A DNA stretch of 58,161 nt from contig NW_003139495.1 of assembly GCF_000003605.2 (NCBI RefSeq), positions 1 to 58,161 on the forward strand. The letters are read 5' to 3'. The position numbers and the translations under genes are program-made. Positions 8,390 to 20,356 of this stretch are shown here, piece by piece. The first letter of the stretch is position 1; the number at the start of each line of letters is the position of its first letter. Source of the DNA: Saccoglossus kowalevskii. Its lineage: Eukaryota > Hemichordata > Enteropneusta > Harrimaniidae. The notes beneath the pieces are model-generated. The model saw only the letters and a list, made by a program, of their open reading frames with translations. It searched no databases and had not been told where the DNA came from.

Positions 8390-8503
8390 TTCCCCAGATG
8401 AGGCTCGAACTCACAACCTCCGCATTACTCAGTAACAGTGCAGTACTGCCATATAAGTACTGCCATATAAGTACGGCGCGCTAACCGATTGTGCCACTGG
8501 GGA
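8390..8503 (-). tRNA. tRNA-Ile(UAU) with 14-nt duplication
   Basis: A direct repeat (AGTACTGCCATATA twice on the plus strand) duplicates the anticodon-loop/intron junction and expands the intron to about 40 nt. Two UAU-containing loops are therefore present in tandem. The acceptor stem and anticodon stem are intact; the T arm has a G-U pair (CCAGATGAGG). Whether it can be spliced is unknown. Confidence 0.75.
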
Positions 8504-8697
8504 AGATAAAAACAATCAATTGAGTGCACTTTCAATAGGATAACCGCATTTTGTTCAATACAACTTGCGTCAGAAATATCGTGGAATTTTAATATTAGTT
8601 CTCTTTATTTTGAATTTGACGGTTCATATATAATTGTACGAATATAAGTTAAAAGTAATACATATACAGAACAAATCCACTCACACGTAGCTGATAT

Positions 8698-9543
8698 TTA
8701 GCAGCACGGTGTATTATTAAAACTTTCTTGAAACTGGTGGATAATACAAAATGACTCGAATTGAAGATATCTGACTACTTGCATTGAAAGATTGGCCAGG
8801 AATGTCACGCGCAGTGTCTTTTTTGACATTACTAACAATACGTCCAACACGTTTAATCCTTTATTGTCCGATACATCACAGTGGCCGGCTTTTCGTTTCG
8901 ACTGACAACGTAGTATTTTGGCAATACTAAAGTCACTAAACTGTTTTCCGTTTACATGTCTTTCTTGTGTTCTCTCGCTATGTGTAATCGAGGAAACGTA
9001 ATTTGGCGTCTTTTTCTTGCATGACTCCACCGACGACGGCGTGCTTTCAGGTTTATATCGGGTAATATAATCCTCGTTCGCTTGGCTGTTAGTTGTTATA
9101 AACTCGTGGTTATTGGATTTCTTATATCCTCGACGACGGCGGCGGAAGTCGCTTTCAGCAAACATTTCTTTCCAACTCTCTGCTAGTCTCCAGAAATGAC
9201 CGTGAGTCAGGTCATGTATACTACGAGGACTCTTGATGAAGCAATTGTTCAAAGAGAGGTTATGACGGATTGATTTCTTCCAGCAAGGGCTCTTCTCACG
9301 ATAATACGGAAAAGTTGTCTCTATAGAGCGGTAGATATCTTTCAATGTAGACCTCTGTTCCGCGTATGACCTTATAGCCAAGACGATAAGTGCTACGAAG
9401 CTATACGGCGGTCGGTCTATGCATGACAATCTATTGTGAGAGTTGAAATTACTGGTATACGGTGGATTGGCATACATATGCTGTGTGCGTGAGTAAATAT
9501 CTGCAGCATACATTAAGTTACCTCTTGGATTGTGCATCGTCAT
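8698..9543 (-). CDS. Fox copy 5: forkhead factor, subfamily C, alternative C-terminus
   Basis: 281 residues from the ATG at 9543. The segment before helix 3 is EKSPCWK and the helix reads [13 protein letters not shown], so the first Asn of NSIRHNLS is Lys. RRRRRGYKK and eh1 FSIAKIL are intact. A 1-nt loss in AATCCTTTATT (~8860) switches the tail after DVSDNK to GLNVLDVLLVMSKK and ends FNNTPCC at 8698, past the standard stop. RVILYYPPV is lost. Several other copies share the same tail. Confidence 0.75.
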   Translation of the reverse strand: MTMHNPRGNLMYAADIYSRTQHMYANPPYTSNFNSHNRLSCIDRPPYSFVALIVLAIRSYAEQRSTLKDIYRSIETTFPYYREKSPCWKKSIRHNLSLNNCFIKSPRSIHDLTHGHFWRLAESWKEMFAESDFRRRRRGYKKSNNHEFITTNSQANEDYITRYKPESTPSSVESCKKKTPNYVSSITHSERTQERHVNGKQFSDFSIAKILRCQSKRKAGHCDVSDNKGLNVLDVLLVMSKKTLRVTFLANLSMQVVRYLQFESFCIIHQFQESFNNTPCC

Positions 9544-10348
9544 CTCGAATGATGTAATTTTTGTGAATTTAAGAATGGCTTGAGTCAACAAGGTAGACCA
9601 TATGTCACCTTGAAATCTGCATATTATTCAAAATAACCCAATCAGAGAGCAGGAAAACAAATGGCATTAACCCCTAATTAAAATACAGCACTTAATGGCG
9701 ATAATCGAACAAATTTACCTATTGTGTTATCCGTAATATCATGTGCTTCGCACTTTCATAAATATCTCACCTGTTACATAATCTATATAAAGTGTATTGG
9801 GTTATTGTTTTATAGCATGGATGAATGAAATGTAATGTACGTGAAAATTATTGAATATCATTCTTGAAATGAACATAGATCATCCGTAATTTCAATTTGC
9901 CAATCAGTAAACGATCACAAGATGGCGCTCCAACAAACAGTCTGCTTAACAGCGCCCTCAAAATAGTAGAATTACATAACCGTCTTAAGCAAGTCAATGA
10001 CATCTATTCTTCTACCTGAATAATGCATCACCACTGGACTGTTTTAGCAGGCTTTGTAAACACTGAGTAAATAAATAAGTAAAAAACAGCACTTCACAGG
10101 ATTGCAAGCAATTATCGTTAGATTTATACGTCAGCTGTGATGCCATTTATCCATTTTAATTGAGTCGGGTTAAGCAGGTGTTTAACTCAAATTCGACGTA
10201 TTTGCAATTTTGCGACCATATAAATGGCGATCGATGTCATTTAAATTAGATGAAACTTAATGCTGGAGATTGGATCACGAATGGAATTTGCGATTTGGAA
10301 ATGTTTCGATTCAATTATTCTCCAATTCGTGGATTCAAAACAGACTCA

Positions 10349-10448
10349 TTCCCCAAGTGAGGCTCGAACTCACAACCTCCGCATTACTCAGTAAGAGAGC
10401 AGTACTGCCATATAAGTACGGCGCGCTAACCGATTGTGCCACTGGGGA
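10349..10448 (-). tRNA. tRNA-Ile(UAU), minor variant
   Basis: As 6452-6551, but the last acceptor pair is G-U (CCCCAAGTG on the plus strand) and one intron base differs. Confidence 0.86.
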
Positions 10449-10876
10449 AGATGAAACAAACAATTGAGTGCACTTCCAATAGTATAACCGCATTTTGTCC
10501 AATACAACTTGCGTCAGAAATCTCGTGGAATTTTAATATTAGTTCTCTTTATTTAAATTTGACGGTTAATATATAATTGTACGAATATAAGTTAAAAGTA
10601 ATACATATACAGAACAAATACACTCACACGTAGCTGATATTTAGCAGCACGGTTTATTATTAAAACTTTCTTGAAACTGGTGGGTAATACAAAATGACTC
10701 GAATTGAAGATATCTGACTACTTGCATTGAAAGATTGGCCAGGAATGTCACGCGCAGTGTCTTTTGTGACATTACTAACAATACGTCCAACACGTTTAAT
10801 CCTTTTATTATCCAATACATCACAGTGTCCGGCTTTTCGTTTCGACTGTCAACGTAGTATTTTGGCAATACTAAAG

Positions 10877-11488
10877 TCACCAAAACTCATTTCCGTTTAC
10901 ATGTCTTTCTTGTGTTCTCTCGCTATGTGTAATCGAGGAAACGTAATTTGGCGTCTTTTTCTTGCATGACTCCACCGACGACGGCGTGCTTTCAGGTTTA
11001 TATCGCGCAATATAATCCTCGTTCGCTTGGCTGTTAGTTGTTATAAACTCGTGGTTATTGGATTTCTTATATCCTCGACGACGGCGGCGGAAGTCGCTTT
11101 CAGCAAACATTTCTTTCCAACCCTCTGCTAGTCTCCAGAAATGACCGTGAGTCAGGTCATGTATACTACGAGGACTCTTGATGAAGCAATTGTTCAAAGA
11201 GAGGTTATGACGGATTGAATTCTTCCAGCCAGGGCTCGTCACACGATAATACGGAAAAGTTGTCTCTATATAGCGGTAGATATCTTTCAATGTAGCCCTC
11301 TGTTTCGCGTATGACCTTATAGCCAAGACGATAAGTGCTACGAAGCTATACGGCGGTCGGTCTATGCATGACAATGTACTGTGAGAGTTGAAAATACTGG
11401 TATACGGTGGATTGGCATACATATGCTGCGTGCGTGAGTATACATCTGCAGCATACATTAAGTTACCACTTGGAGTGTGCATCGTCAT
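10877..11488 (-). CDS. Fox copy 6: forkhead factor truncated before eh1 (subfamily B)
   Basis: 203 residues from the ATG at 11488. The forkhead domain (NSIRHNLS) and RRRRRGYKK are complete. A 1-nt gain (CACCAAAACTC for CACTAAACTC, ~10,881) shifts the frame just before eh1, giving VNGNEFW and a stop at 10877. The remaining 3' sequence continues to the standard stop at 10660, so eh1 and the C-terminal tail are lost. Such a product would bind DNA without the Groucho motif. Confidence 0.72.
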   Translation of the reverse strand: MTMHTPSGNLMYAADVYSRTQHMYANPPYTSIFNSHSTLSCIDRPPYSFVALIVLAIRSYAKQRATLKDIYRYIETTFPYYRVTSPGWKNSIRHNLSLNNCFIKSPRSIHDLTHGHFWRLAEGWKEMFAESDFRRRRRGYKKSNNHEFITTNSQANEDYIARYKPESTPSSVESCKKKTPNYVSSITHSERTQERHVNGNEFW

Positions 11489-12292
11489 CTCGAATGATGT
11501 ATTTTTTGTGAATTTAAGAATGGTTTGAATCAACAAGGTAGACCATAAGTCACCTTGAAATCTGCATATTATTCAAATTAACCCAATCAGAGAGCAGGAA
11601 AACAAATGGCATTAACCCCGAATTAAAATACAGCACTTAATGGCGATAATCGAACAAATTTACCTATTGTGTTATCCGTAATAACATGTGCTTCGCACTT
11701 TCATAAATATCTCACCTGTTACATAATCTATATAAAGTGTATTGGGTTATTGTTTTATAGCATGGATAAATGAAATGTAATGTACGTGAAAATTATTGAA
11801 TATCATTCTTGAAATGAACATAGATCATCCGTATTTTCAATTTGCCAATCAGTAAACGATCACAAGATAGCGCCCAAACAAACAGTCTGCTAAACAGCGC
11901 CCTCAAAATCGTAGAAATATATAACCGTCTTGAGCAAGTCAATGACATTTATTCTTCTGCCTAAATAGTGCATTACCACTTGACGATTTTAGCAGGCTTG
12001 GTAAACACTGGGTAAATAAATAAAAAAATAAAAAAAAAAGCACTTCATAGGATTGCATGCAATTATAGTTACATATATACGTCAGCTGTGATGCCATTTA
12101 TCCATTTTAATTGAGTCGGGTTAAGCAGGTCTTTTAACTCAAATTCGACGTATTTTGCGACCATATAAATGGCGATCGATGTCATTTAAATTAGATGAAA
12201 CTAAATGCTGGAGATTGGATCGCGAATGGAATTTGCGATCATAAGTGTTTAAATTCAATTATTCTCCAATTCGTGGATTCAAAACATACTCA

Positions 12293-12392
12293 TTCCCCAG
12301 GTGAGGCTCGAACTCACAACCTCCGCATTACTCAGTAACAGAGCAGTACTGCCATATAAGTACGGCGCGCTAACCGATTGTGCCACTGGGGA
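12293..12392 (-). tRNA. tRNA-Ile(UAU), intron-containing
   Basis: Intact; same arms, anticodon loop and 26-nt intron as 6452-6551. Confidence 0.93.
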
Positions 12393-12535
12393 AGATGAAA
12401 CAAACAATTGAGTGCACTTTCAATAGTATAACCGCATTTTGTTCAATACAACTTGCGTCAGAAATCTCGTGGAATTTTAATATTAGTTCTCTTTATTCAA
12501 ATTTGACGCTTCATATATAATTGTACGAATATAAG

Positions 12536-13429
12536 TTAAAAGTAATACATATACAGAACAAATCCACTCACACGTAGCTGATATATAGCAGCACGGTTTA
12601 TTATTAAAACTTTCTTGAAACTGTGGATAATACAAAATGACTCGAATTGAAGATATCTGACTACTTGCATTGAAAGATTGGCCAGGAATGTCACGCGCAG
12701 TGTCTTTTGTGACATTATTAACAATACGTCCAACACGTTTAATCCTTTATTGTCCGATACATCACAGTGGCCGGCTTTTCGTTTCGACTGACAACGTAGT
12801 ATTTTGGCAATACTAAAGTCACTAAACTGTTTTCCGTTTACATGTCCTTCTTGTGTTCTCTCGCTATGTGTAATCGAGGAAACGTAATTTGGCGTCTGTT
12901 TCTTGCATGACTCCACCGACGACGGCGTGCTTTCAGGTTTATATCGCGCAATATAATCCTCGTTCGCGTGGCTGTTAGTTGTTATAAACTCGTGGTTATT
13001 GGATTTCTTATATCCTCGACGACGGTGGCGGAAGTCGCTTTCAGCAAACATTTCATTCCAACCCTTTGCTAGTCTCCAGAAATGACCGTGAGTCAGGTCC
13101 TGTATACTACGAGGACTCTTGATGAAGCAATTGTTCAAAGAGAGGTTATGACGGATTGAATTCTTCCAGCCAGGGCTCGTCACACGATAATACGGAAAAG
13201 TTGTCTCTATATAGCGGTAGATATCTTTCAATGTAGCCCTCTGTTTCGCGTATGACCTTATAGCCAAGACGATAAGTGCTACGAAGCTATACGGCGGTCG
13301 GTCTATGCATGACAATGTACTGTGAGAGTTGAAAATACTGGTATACGGTGGATTGGCATACATATGCTGCGTGCGTGAGTAAATATCTGCAGCATACATT
13401 AAGTTACCTCTTGGAGTGTGCATCGTCAT
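12536..13429 (-). CDS. Fox copy 7: forkhead factor, subfamily B, long alternative tail
   Basis: 297 residues from the ATG at 13429. Forkhead domain with NSIRHNLS; the basic run is HRRRGYKK, with H replacing R. SIQD replaces SIHD in the wing region, and eh1 FSIAKIL is intact. The AATCCTTTATT 1-nt loss (~12,743) gives the GLNVLDVLLIM tail. A second loss (AACTGTGGATAA for AACTGGTGGATAA) shifts it again, reaching a stop at 12536 and ending VLYMYYF. Closely related to copies 4 and 17. Confidence 0.7.
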   Translation of the reverse strand: MTMHTPRGNLMYAADIYSRTQHMYANPPYTSIFNSHSTLSCIDRPPYSFVALIVLAIRSYAKQRATLKDIYRYIETTFPYYRVTSPGWKNSIRHNLSLNNCFIKSPRSIQDLTHGHFWRLAKGWNEMFAESDFRHRRRGYKKSNNHEFITTNSHANEDYIARYKPESTPSSVESCKKQTPNYVSSITHSERTQEGHVNGKQFSDFSIAKILRCQSKRKAGHCDVSDNKGLNVLDVLLIMSQKTLRVTFLANLSMQVVRYLQFESFCIIHSFKKVLIINRAAIYQLRVSGFVLYMYYF

Positions 13430-14225
13430 CTCGAATGATGTATTTCTTGTGAATTTAAGAATGGTTTGAATCAACAAGGTAGACCATAAGTCACCTTGAA
13501 ATCTGCATATTATTCAAAATAACCCAATCAGAGAGCAGGAAAACAAATGCCATTAACCCCTAATTAAAATACGGCACTTAATGGCGATAATCGAACAAAT
13601 TCACCTATTGTGTTATCCGTAATATCATGTGCTTCGCACTTTCATAAATATCTCACCTGTTACATAATCTATATAAAGTGTGTTGGGTTATTGTTTTATA
13701 GAATGGATAAATGAAATGTAATGTACGTGAAAATTATTGAATATCATTCTTGAAATGAACATAGATCATCCGTATTTTCAATTTGCCAATCAGTAAACGA
13801 TCACAAGATAGCGCCCAAACAGTCTGCTAAACAGCGCCCTCAAAATCGTAAAACTATATAACCGTCTTGAGCAAGTCAATGACATTTATTCTTCTGCCTA
13901 AATAGTGCATTACCACTTGACGATTTTAGCAGGCTTGGTAAACACTGGGTAAATAAAGTAAAAAAAAAACAGCACTTCATAGGATTGCATGCAATTATAG
14001 TTAGATATATACGTCAGCTGTGATGCAATTTATCCATTTTAATTGAGTCGGGTTAAGCAGGTCTTTTAACTCAAATTCGACGTATTTTGCGACCATATAA
14101 ATGGCGATCGATGTCATTTAAATTAGATGAAACTAAATGCTGGAGATTGGATCGCGAATGGAATTTGCGATTTGGAAATGTTTCGATTCAATTATTCTCC
14201 AATTCATGGATTCAAAACATACTCA

Positions 14226-14325
14226 TTCCCCAGATGAGGCTCGAACTCACAACCTCCGCATTACTCAGTAACAGAGCAGTACTGCCATATAAGTACGGCG
14301 CGCTAACCGATTGTGCCACTGGGGA
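14226..14325 (-). tRNA. tRNA-Ile(UAU), intron-containing
   Basis: Intact apart from one T-stem pair that becomes G-U (CCAGATGAGG on the plus strand). Confidence 0.9.
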
Positions 14326-14517
14326 AGATGAAACAACTAATTGAGTGCACTTTCAATAGGATAACCGCATTTTGTTCAATACAACTTGCGTCAGAAATCT
14401 CGTGGAATTTTAATATTAGTTCTCTTTATTTAAATTTTACGGTTTATATATAATTGTACGAATATAAGTTAAAAGTAAAACATATACAGAACAAATGCAC
14501 TCATACGTAGCTGATAT

Positions 14518-15362
14518 TTAGCAGCACGGTGTATTATTAAAACTTTCTTGAAACTGGTGGATAATACAAAATGACTCGAATTGAAGATATCTGACTACTT
14601 GCATTGAAAGATTGGCCAGGAATGTCACGCGCAGTGTCTTTTTTGACATTACTAACAATACGTCCAACACGTTTAATCCTTTATTGTCCGATACATCACA
14701 GTGGCCGGCTTTTCGTTGCGACTGACAACGTAGTATTTTGGCAATACTAAAGTCACTAAACTGTTTTCCGTTTACATGTCTTTCTTGTGTTCTCTCGCTA
14801 TGTGTAATCGAGGAAACGTAATTTGGCGTCTGTTTCTTGCATGGCTCCACCGACGACGGCGTGCTTTCAGATTTATATCGGGTAATATAATCCTCGTTCG
14901 CTTGGCTGTTAGTTGTTATAAACTCGTGGTTATTGGATTTCTTATATCCTCGACGACGGCGGCGGAAGTCGCTTTCAGCAAACATTTCTTTCCAACCCTC
15001 TGCTTGTCTCCAGAAATGACCGTGAGTCAGGTCATGTATACTACGAGGACTCTTGATGAAGCAATTGTTCAAAGAGAGGTTATGACGGATTGAATTCTTC
15101 CAGCCAGGGCTCGTCACACGATAATACGGAAAAGTTGTCTCTATATAGCGGTAGATATCTTTCAATGTAGCCCTCTGTTTCGCGTATGACCTTATAGCCA
15201 AGACGATAAGTGCTACGAAGCTATACGGCGGTCGGTCTATGTAGACAATGTACTGTGAGAGTTGAAAATACTGGTATACGGTGGATTGGCATACATATGC
15301 TGCGTGCGTGAGTATACATCTGCAGCATACATTAAGTTACCTCTTGGAGTGTGCATCGTCAT
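14518..15362 (-). pseudogene. Fox copy 8: nonsense before the forkhead domain
   Basis: A 2-nt loss (TCTATGTAGACAATG for TCTATGCATGACAATG) puts a TAG at 15239-15237, immediately before the forkhead domain. The domain from LAIRSYAKQR onward is readable in frame, with [17 protein letters not shown] and eh1. The GLNVLDVLL frameshifted tail runs to 14518. There is no ATG that would restore a whole domain. Confidence 0.8.
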
Positions 15363-16167
15363 CTCGAATGATGTATTTTTTGTGAATTTAAGAATGGTTT
15401 GAATCAACAAGGTAGACCATAAGTCACCTTGAAATCTGCATATTATTCAAAATAACCCAATCAGAGAGCAGGAAAACAAATGCCATTAACCCCTAATTAA
15501 AATACAGCACTTAATAGCGATAATCGAACAAATTCACCTATTGTGTTATCCATAATATCATGTGCTTAGCACTTTCATAAATATCTCACCTGTTACATAA
15601 TCTATATAAAGTGTATTGGGTTATTGTTTTATAGAATGGATAAATGAAATGTAATGTACGTGAAAATTATTGAATATCATTCTTGAAATGAACATAGATC
15701 ATCCGTATTTTCAATTTGCCAATCAGTAAACGATCACAAGATAGCGCCCAAACAAACCGTCTGCTAAACAGCGCCCTCAAAATCGTAAAACTATGTAACC
15801 GTCTTAAGCAAGTCAATGACATCTATTCTTCTACCTGAATAATGCATCACCTCTGGACGTTTTTAGCAGGCTTTGTAAACACTGGGTAAATAAATAAGTA
15901 AAAAACAGCACTTCACAGGATTGCAAGCAATTATCGTTAGATTTATACGTCAGCTGTGATGCCATTTATCCATTTTAATTGAGTCGGGTTAAGCAGGTGT
16001 TTAACTCAAATTCGACGTATTTGCAATTTTGTGACCATATAAATGGCGATCGATGTCATTTAAATTAGATGAAACTAAATGCTGGAGATTGGATCGCGAA
16101 TGGAATTTGCGATTTGGAAATGTTTCGATTCAATTATTCTCCAATTCGTGGATTCAAAACATACTTA

Positions 16168-16267
16168 TTCCCCAGGTGAGGCTCGAACTCACAACCTCCG
16201 CATTACTCAGTAACAGAGCAGTACTGCCATATAAGTACGGCGCGCTAACCGATTGTGCCACTGGGGA
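16168..16267 (-). tRNA. tRNA-Ile(UAU), intron-containing
   Basis: Intact, matching 6452-6551. Flanking substitution ACTTATTCC just past the 3' end. Confidence 0.92.
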
Positions 16268-16478
16268 AGATGAATCAAACAATTTAGTGCACTTTCCATA
16301 GTATAACCGCATTTTGTTCAATACAACTTGCGTCAGAAATCTCGTGGAATTTTAATATTAGTTCTCTTTATTTAAATTTTACGGTTTATATATAATTGTA
16401 CGAATATAAGTTAAAAGTAAAACATATACAGAACAAATGCACTCATACGTAGCTGATATTTAGCAGCACGGTTTATTA

Positions 16479-17276
16479 TTAAAACTTTCTTGAAACTGGT
16501 GGGTAATACAAAATGACTCGAATTGAAGATATCTGACTACTTGCATTGAAAGATTGGCCAGGAATGTCACGCGCACTGTCTTGTGTGACATTACTAACAA
16601 TACGTCCAACACGTTTAATCCTTTTATTATCCAATACATCACAGTGGCCGGCTTTTCGTTTCGACTGACAACGTAGTATTTTGGCAATACTAAAGTCACT
16701 AAACTGTTTTCCGTTTACATGTCCTTCTTGTGTTCTCTCGCTATGTGTAATCGAGGAAACGTAATTTGGCGTCTGTTTCTTGCATGGCTCCACCGACGAC
16801 GGCGTGCTTTCAGGTTTATATCGGGTAATATAATCCTCGTTCGCTTGGCTGTTAGTTGTTATAAACTCGTGGTTATTGGATTTCTTATATCCTCGACGAC
16901 GGCGGCGGAAGTCGCTTTCAGCAAACATTTCTTTCCAACCCTCTGCTAGTCTCCAGAAATGACCGTGAGTCAGGTCATGTATACTACGAGGACTCTTGAT
17001 GAAGCAATTGTTCAAAGAGAGGTTATGACGGATTGAATTCTTCCAGCCAGGGCTCGTCACACGATAATACGGAAAAGTTGTCTCTATATAGCGGTAGATA
17101 TCTTTCAATGTAGCCCTCTGTTTCGCGTATGACCTTATAGCCAAGACGATAAGTGCTACGAAGCTATACGGCGGTCGGTCTATGCCTGACAATGTACTGT
17201 GAGAGTTGAAAATACTGGTATACGGTGGATTGGCATACATATGCTGCGTGCGTGCGTGAGTAAATATCTGCAGCAT
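16479..17276 (-). CDS. Fox copy 9: N-terminally shifted forkhead ORF, complete C-terminus
   Basis: It carries the same GCGT 4-bp duplication as copy 4 (near 17,250), so the usual ATG at 17310 is out of frame. The second ATG at 17276 opens 265 residues (MLQIFTHARTQHMYANPP) that rejoin the standard frame. Forkhead (NSIRHNLS), RRRRRGYKK, eh1 and the tail RVILYYPPVSRKF are intact. Only the first ~20 residues are changed, so this may be functional. Confidence 0.7.
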   Translation of the reverse strand: MLQIFTHARTQHMYANPPYTSIFNSHSTLSGIDRPPYSFVALIVLAIRSYAKQRATLKDIYRYIETTFPYYRVTSPGWKNSIRHNLSLNNCFIKSPRSIHDLTHGHFWRLAEGWKEMFAESDFRRRRRGYKKSNNHEFITTNSQANEDYITRYKPESTPSSVEPCKKQTPNYVSSITHSERTQEGHVNGKQFSDFSIAKILRCQSKRKAGHCDVLDNKRIKRVGRIVSNVTQDSARDIPGQSFNASSQISSIRVILYYPPVSRKF

Positions 17277-18105
17277 ACATTAAGTTACCTCTTGGAGTGT
17301 GCATCGTCATCTCGAATGATGTACTTCTTGTGAATTTAAGAATGGTTTGAATCAACAATGTAGACCATACGTCACCTTGAAATCTGCATATTATTCAAAA
17401 TAACCCAATCAGAGAGCAGGAAAACAAATGCCATTAACCCCTAATTAAAATACGGCACTTAATGGCGATAATCGAACAAATTCACCTATTGTGTTATCCA
17501 TAATATCATGTGCTTCGCACTTTCATAAATATCTCACCTGTTACATAATCTATATAAAGTGTATTGGGTTATTGTTTTATAGAATGGATAAATGAAATGT
17601 AATGTACGTGAAAATTATTGAATATCATTCTTGAAATGAACATAGATCATCCGTATTTTCAATTTGCCAATCAGTAAACGATCACAAGATAGCGCCCAAA
17701 CAGTCTGCTAAACAGCGCCCTCAAAATCGTAAAACTATATAACCGTCTTGAGCAAGTCAATGACATTTATTCTTCTGCCTAAATAGTGCATTACCACTTG
17801 ACGATTTTAGCAGGCTTGGTAAACACTGGGTAAATAAAGTAAAAAAAAAAACAGCACTTCATAGGATTGCATGCAATTATAGTTAGATATATACGTCAGC
17901 TGTGATGCAATTTATCCATTTTAATTGAGTCGGGTTAAGCACGTCTTTTAACTCAAATTCGACGTATTTGCGACCATATAAATGGCGATCGATATCATTT
18001 AAATTAGATGAACTAAATGCTGGAGGATTGGATCGCGAATGGAATTTGCGATTTGGAAATGTTCGATTCAATTATTCTCCAATTCGTGGATTCAAAACAT
18101 ACTCA

Positions 18106-18205
18106 TTCCCCAGGTGAGGCTCGAACTCACAACCTCCGCATTACTAAGTAACAGAGCAGTACTGCCATATAAGTACGGCGCGCTAACCGATTGTGCCACT
18201 GGGGA
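18106..18205 (-). tRNA. tRNA-Ile(UAU), intron-containing
   Basis: Intact; one intron base differs (TTACTAAGTAAC on the plus strand). Confidence 0.92.
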
Positions 18206-18416
18206 AGATGAATCAAACAATTTAGTGCACTTTCAATAGTATAACCGCATTTTGTTCAATACAACTTGCGTCAGTAATCTCGTGGAATTTTAATATTAGT
18301 TCTCTTTATTTAAATTTTACGGTTTATATATAATTGTACGAATATAAGTTAAAAGTAAAACATATACAGAACAAATACACTCATACGTAGCTGATATTTA
18401 GCAGCACGGTTTATTA

Positions 18417-19243
18417 TTAAAACTTTCTTGAAACTGGTGGGTAATACAAAATGACTCGAATTGAAGATATCTGACTACTTGCATTGAAAGATTGGCCAGG
18501 AATGTCACGCGCACTGTCTTGTGTGACATTACTAACAATACGTCCAACACGTTTAATCCTTTTATTATCCAATAGATCACAGTGGCCGGCTTTTCGTTTC
18601 GACTGACAACGTAGTATTTTGGCAATACTAAAGTCACTAAACTGTTTTCCGTTTACATGTCCTTCTTGTGTTCTCTCGCTATGTGTAATCGAGGAAACGT
18701 AATTTGGCGTCTGTTTCTTGCATGACTCCACCGACGACGGCGTGCTTTCAGGTTTATATCGCGCAATATAATCCTCGTTCGCTTGGCTGTTAGTTGTTAT
18801 AAACTCGTGGTTATTGGATTTCTTATATCCTCGACAACGGCGGCGGAAGTCGCTTTCAGCAAACATTTCTTTCCAACCCTCTGCTAGTCTCCAGAAATGA
18901 CCGTGAGTCAGGTCATGTATACTACGAGGACTCTTGATGAAGCAATTGTTCAAAGAGAGGTTGTGACGGATTGAATTCTTCCAGCCAGGGCTCGTCACAC
19001 GATAATACGGAAAAGTTGTCTCTATATAGCGGTAGATATCTTTCAATGTAGCCCTCTGTTTCGCGTATGACCTTATAGCCAAGACGATAAGTGCTACGAA
19101 GCTATACGGGGTCGGTCTGTGCATGACAATGTACTGTGAGAGTTGAAATTACTGGTATACGGTGGATTGGCATACATATGCTGTGTGCGTGAGTAAACAT
19201 CTGCAGCATACATTAAGTTACCTCTTGGATTGTGCATCGTCAT
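18417..19243 (-). pseudogene. Fox copy 10: 1-nt frameshift at the start of the forkhead domain
   Basis: A 1-nt loss (TACGGGGTCGG for TACGGCGGTCGG, ~19,109) separates the N-terminus (ATG 19243) from the domain. A second ATG at 19124 opens a 235-residue frame (MHRPTPYSFVALIVLAI) with almost all of the forkhead domain, NSIRHNLS, eh1 and the full RVILYYPPVSRKF tail. One R of the basic run is C (RRRCRGYKK). It could encode an N-truncated protein, but the domain's first residues are altered. Confidence 0.72.
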
Positions 19244-20045
19244 TTCGAATGATGTATTTTTTGTGAATTTAAGAATGGTTTGAGTCAACAAGGTAGACCA
19301 TAGGTCACATTGAAATTTGCATATTATTCAAAATAACCCAATCAGAGAGCAGGAAAACAAATGACATTAACTCCTAATTAAAATACAGCACTTAATGGCG
19401 ATAATCGAACAAATTCACCTATTGTGTTATCCTTAATATCATGTGCTTCGCACTTTCATAAATATCTCACCTGTTACATAATCTATATAAAGTGTATTGG
19501 GTTATTGTTTTATAGCATGCATAGATTAAATGTAATGTACGTGAAAATTATTGAATATCATTCTTGAAATGAACATAGATCATCCGTAAATTCAATTTGC
19601 TAATCAGTAAACGATCACAAGATAGCGCTCAAACAATCAGTCTGCAAAACGGCGCCCTCAAAATCTTAGACCTATATAACCGTCTTGAGCAAGTCAATGA
19701 CATTTATTCTTCTGCCTAAATAGTGCATCACCACGGGAAGTTTTTAGCAGGCTTGGTAAACACTGGGTAAATAAAGTAAGAAAATCAGCACTTCATAGGA
19801 TTGCATGCAATTATAGTTAGATATATACGTCAGCTGTGATTCCATTTACTAGTATCCATTTTAATTGAGTCGGGTTAAGCAGGTCTTTTAACTCAAATTC
19901 GACGTATTTTCGACCATATAAATGGCGATCGATGTCATTTAAATTAGATGAAACTAAATGCTGGAGATTGGATCGCGAATGGAATTTGCGATCATAAGTG
20001 TTTCGATTCAATTATTCTCCAATTCGTGGATTCAAAATATTTTCA

Positions 20046-20145
20046 TTCCCCAGGTGAGGCTCGAACTCACAACCTCCGCATTACTCAGTAACAGAGCAGT
20101 ACTGTCATATAAGTACGGCGCGCTAACCGATTGTGCCACTGGGGA
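20046..20145 (-). tRNA. tRNA-Ile(UAU), intron-containing
   Basis: Intact arms; one intron base differs (ACTGTCATATAAG on the plus strand). The copy at 34432-34531 shares this. Confidence 0.9.
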
Positions 20146-20356
20146 AGATGAAACAACCAATTGAGTGCACGTTCAATAGGATAACCGCATTTTGTTCAAT
20201 ACAACTTGCGTCAGAAATATCGTGGAATTTTAATATTAGTTCACATTATTTAAATTTGACGGTTCATATATAATTGTACGAATATAAGTTAAAAGTAATA
20301 CATATACAGAACATATACACTCATACGTAGCTGATATTTAGTAGCACGGTTTATTA

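Noticed and set aside
14776-15093. Plus-strand ORFs antisense to the forkhead domain (MSFLCSLAMCNRGN... type)
   Set aside because: They have no recognisable domain and appear only as the complement of a conserved, stop-poor Fox region.
19817-20011. Minus-strand ORFs in spacers (for example MNRNTYDRKF...)
   Set aside because: Short, start on different codons between units, broken in most units, and overlap the hairpin and the ATGGCGATCGATG block.
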